Origin: Akkermansia muciniphila
Lineage (GTDB): Bacteria > Verrucomicrobiota > Verrucomicrobiia > Verrucomicrobiales > Akkermansiaceae
Direction: 5' to 3'
DNA: 48,120 nt
Assembly: GCA_945901795.1 (NCBI GenBank)
Contig: CAMDLP010000021.1
Location: 1-48,120, forward strand
Part shown: positions 46,741-48,120 of the stretch, one piece after another
How the letters are laid out: every line of letters begins with the position of its first letter
Position numbering within the stretch: position 1 is the first letter of the stretch
Translations under genes and position numbers: made by a program
Notes under the pieces: model-generated
The model's database searches: none
Told to the model about the DNA's origin: nothing
What the model saw: the letters and a program-made list of their open reading frames with translations, nothing else

Positions 46741-47673
46741 ATGGAAACCGAGCAACATCTCAACGACCCGTGGCTCATCGCCGCATGGCCCGGAATGGGC
46801 GCGGTGGCGATCAGCGCGGGATACTATATGATGGCGAAGCTCGGCATGCACTTGCTGGCTGAGTTTCCGGCGCGCGAGTTTTTCGATCTCGAGCGCGTCG
46901 AGGTGAAGGGCGGGCTGATCCAAACCGGACGCCTGCCGCGCAGTCGGCTGTTTCTTTGGAACGACCCGAACAAGAAGCATGATCTCATCGTTTTCATCGG
47001 CGAGGCGCAGCCGCCGTCAAAGGGCGGGGCGTTTTGTTCGCAGCTCATCGGCCACGCGCGGCAGCTCGGGGTGCAGCGGGTTTTCACGTTCGCGGCGATG
47101 GCCACGCAGATGCGTCCGGAGCATGAGTCGCACGTTTTCGGGGCTGCCATTGATTCGCGGACCCTGGCAGATTTCAAGCGGCTCGACATGAAGGTGCTGG
47201 AGGAGGGGCAAATCAGCGGGCTCAACGGAGTGCTGCTAGGAATCGCCGCCGACAACGGGATGCGCGGCGGCTGTTTGCTCGGCGAGATGCCGAGCGTTTT
47301 CTCGCAGTTTCCATTTCCCAAAGCCTCGCTCGCGGTGTTGAAAGCCTTCAGCGCGATGTCGGAAATCTCCATCGACTTCAAGGAACTGCACGTGCAGTCC
47401 CGGCAGGTGGAGAAGGGCTTGGAGGAGTTTCTCCATCGCTTGGAAAGTTCCGTCGGAGCGCCGGAAGGACCGGGTGAGGAGGTCGAAGAAGCCGAGGTGG
47501 AGAAGGCCGCACCGCGTCTGAGCGGTCGCGACAAGCAACATGTCGAGAAGCTGTTTGAGACGGCCCGCGAAGATCGTTCCCGGGCCTACGAGCTAAAGCA
47601 GGAGCTCGACCGGCTCAATGTTTTCCATGAATACGAGGACCGCTTCCTCGACTTGTTCAAGGAGCCTGGCTGA
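46741..47673 (+). CDS. PAC2-family protein
   Basis: 310 aa. The N-terminal two thirds match the PAC2 (proteasome assembly chaperone 2-like) fold: LIAAWPGMGAVAISAGYYM, FFDLERVEVKGGLIQTG, then LIVFIGEAQPPSKGG and RVFTFAAMATQM. Residues about 235-310 are a Glu-rich linker and a predicted coiled coil. Bacteria with this protein often lack a proteasome, and I see no proteasome gene here, so its role is open. It is in an operon with the host-attachment-family gene. Its stop overlaps the convergent exonuclease gene by 17 nt. Confidence 0.88.
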   Translation: METEQHLNDPWLIAAWPGMGAVAISAGYYMMAKLGMHLLAEFPAREFFDLERVEVKGGLIQTGRLPRSRLFLWNDPNKKHDLIVFIGEAQPPSKGGAFCSQLIGHARQLGVQRVFTFAAMATQMRPEHESHVFGAAIDSRTLADFKRLDMKVLEEGQISGLNGVLLGIAADNGMRGGCLLGEMPSVFSQFPFPKASLAVLKAFSAMSEISIDFKELHVQSRQVEKGLEEFLHRLESSVGAPEGPGEEVEEAEVEKAAPRLSGRDKQHVEKLFETAREDRSRAYELKQELDRLNVFHEYEDRFLDLFKEPG

Positions 47674-48120
47674 TAGATTCGCCCGCGTTTCCGGCTTGGA
47701 GCGCGTGATAGACGCGGATCGCCGCGTAGGCGTCGTTGGCGGCGTAGAGCAGTTGGCGCTCGGTCAGCTCGCGGGCCGCCCAGTTCGAGGTGGTGGTGGA
47801 TTTCGACTTCGAGAGCTTGCGGTTGAAAAGCATGGCGACGGCCGACTTCGCGCCGACGGCATTTCGATAGCCAAGGAGTTTGAACGAGCGGTCGAGGTCC
47901 ACGATGGCACCGGGGCGGAGGCCGAAGCGGCTGGAAATCTGGTCGAGGTCGCCGCCGAGGCCGAAGCCGATCTTGGTGAGTTCGGTGGATTTTAGCAGCT
48001 CGATGATGGCCGGGTGGCTGCCGGTGAAATGTGACTGAAAGATGAAGGCTTTCTCAGTGGTGGCGAATTGCAGCACGTGCGGGCCCTCGGATTTCTGGCC
48101 TTTTAGAAAAGTCGGCTTCG
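47657..48120 (-). CDS. 3'-5' exonuclease, RNase D-like DEDDy family, C-terminal part
   Basis: Partial: the frame enters from the right edge with KPTFLKGQKSEGPHVLQFAT and ends at 47657. GFGLGGDLDQISSRFG carries the second-motif Asp, and YAANDAYAAIRVY gives the Y-x3-D signature of DEDDy exonucleases. The first motif (DTE) must lie just outside the window. It resembles the single-domain proteins related to RNase D and the WRN exonuclease. It degrades 3' ends of RNA or DNA. The gene ends within the 3' end of the convergent PAC2 gene. Confidence 0.9.
   Translation of the reverse strand, partial: KPTFLKGQKSEGPHVLQFATTEKAFIFQSHFTGSHPAIIELLKSTELTKIGFGLGGDLDQISSRFGLRPGAIVDLDRSFKLLGYRNAVGAKSAVAMLFNRKLSKSKSTTTSNWAARELTERQLLYAANDAYAAIRVYHALQAGNAGESISQAP

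Overview
This window is GC-rich, densely packed bacterial chromosome, most likely from the Verrucomicrobiota (a Luteolibacter/Haloferula-like lineage). That placement is inference. It rests on high GC, few obvious Shine-Dalgarno sites, the mix of paired Gfo/Idh oxidoreductases, SWIM-SNF2 helicase and Lys/Ala/Pro-rich DNA-binding protein, and many short palindromic or AT-rich intergenic repeats. I see no rRNA, tRNA, CRISPR array, prophage or intact insertion sequence.

Layout. 1-4803 (minus): a SWIM/SNF2 helicase, a small DUF2786-like protein and the N-terminal third of an MmeI-like restriction-modification enzyme that leaves the window. 4916-8936: cell-wall amidase, convergent folP, two exported or anchored proteins of unknown function, acylphosphatase. 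8933-14615 (minus): a TonB-dependent receptor with its own TonB, ExbB and ExbD, a coiled-coil membrane protein and an MFS permease, behind a Fur-box-like palindrome. 14806-16719: Uup-like ABC-F ATPase. 16720-18240: a decay zone with an inverted-repeat cluster, a frameshifted gene remnant and a GH53 fragment around an intact glutaredoxin. 18990-22541 (minus): PQQ-type sugar dehydrogenase, cupredoxin, OFA-family transporter and its 42-aa partner. 23197-30401: murA, prmC, kup, a ketoacyl synthase, a fusion of an L,D-transpeptidase to a SerB-type phosphatase, and a histone-H1-like protein with two transposase-like HTH domains. 30463-34695 (minus): Nudix hydrolase, full-length gcvP, CHAD protein.

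34744-45179 is the main accessory system: a minus-strand run of SDR, ROK kinase, SIS protein, FAD oxidoreductase, free-standing MetE-like methyltransferase, UlaG-like metallo-beta-lactamase-fold enzyme, phosphotriesterase-like hydrolase, two Gfo/Idh oxidoreductases and a decayed MFS transporter. Six ATGA start/stop overlaps tie the genes together, and a divergent PAS-AraC regulator lies at the head. It looks like a catabolic pathway for an unidentified sugar-like or methylated compound, and its only local transporter is broken. 45247-48120 holds an rRNA methyltransferase, a host-attachment-family protein, a PAC2-family protein and a partial RNase D-like exonuclease.

The most noteworthy items are the H1-like double-HTH protein, the transpeptidase-phosphatase fusion, the nine-enzyme operon, and palindromic repeats sharing the decamer CGTGGCGGCG that supply the last codons and stops of two genes. 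Functions come from motifs recognised by eye; no database search was run.
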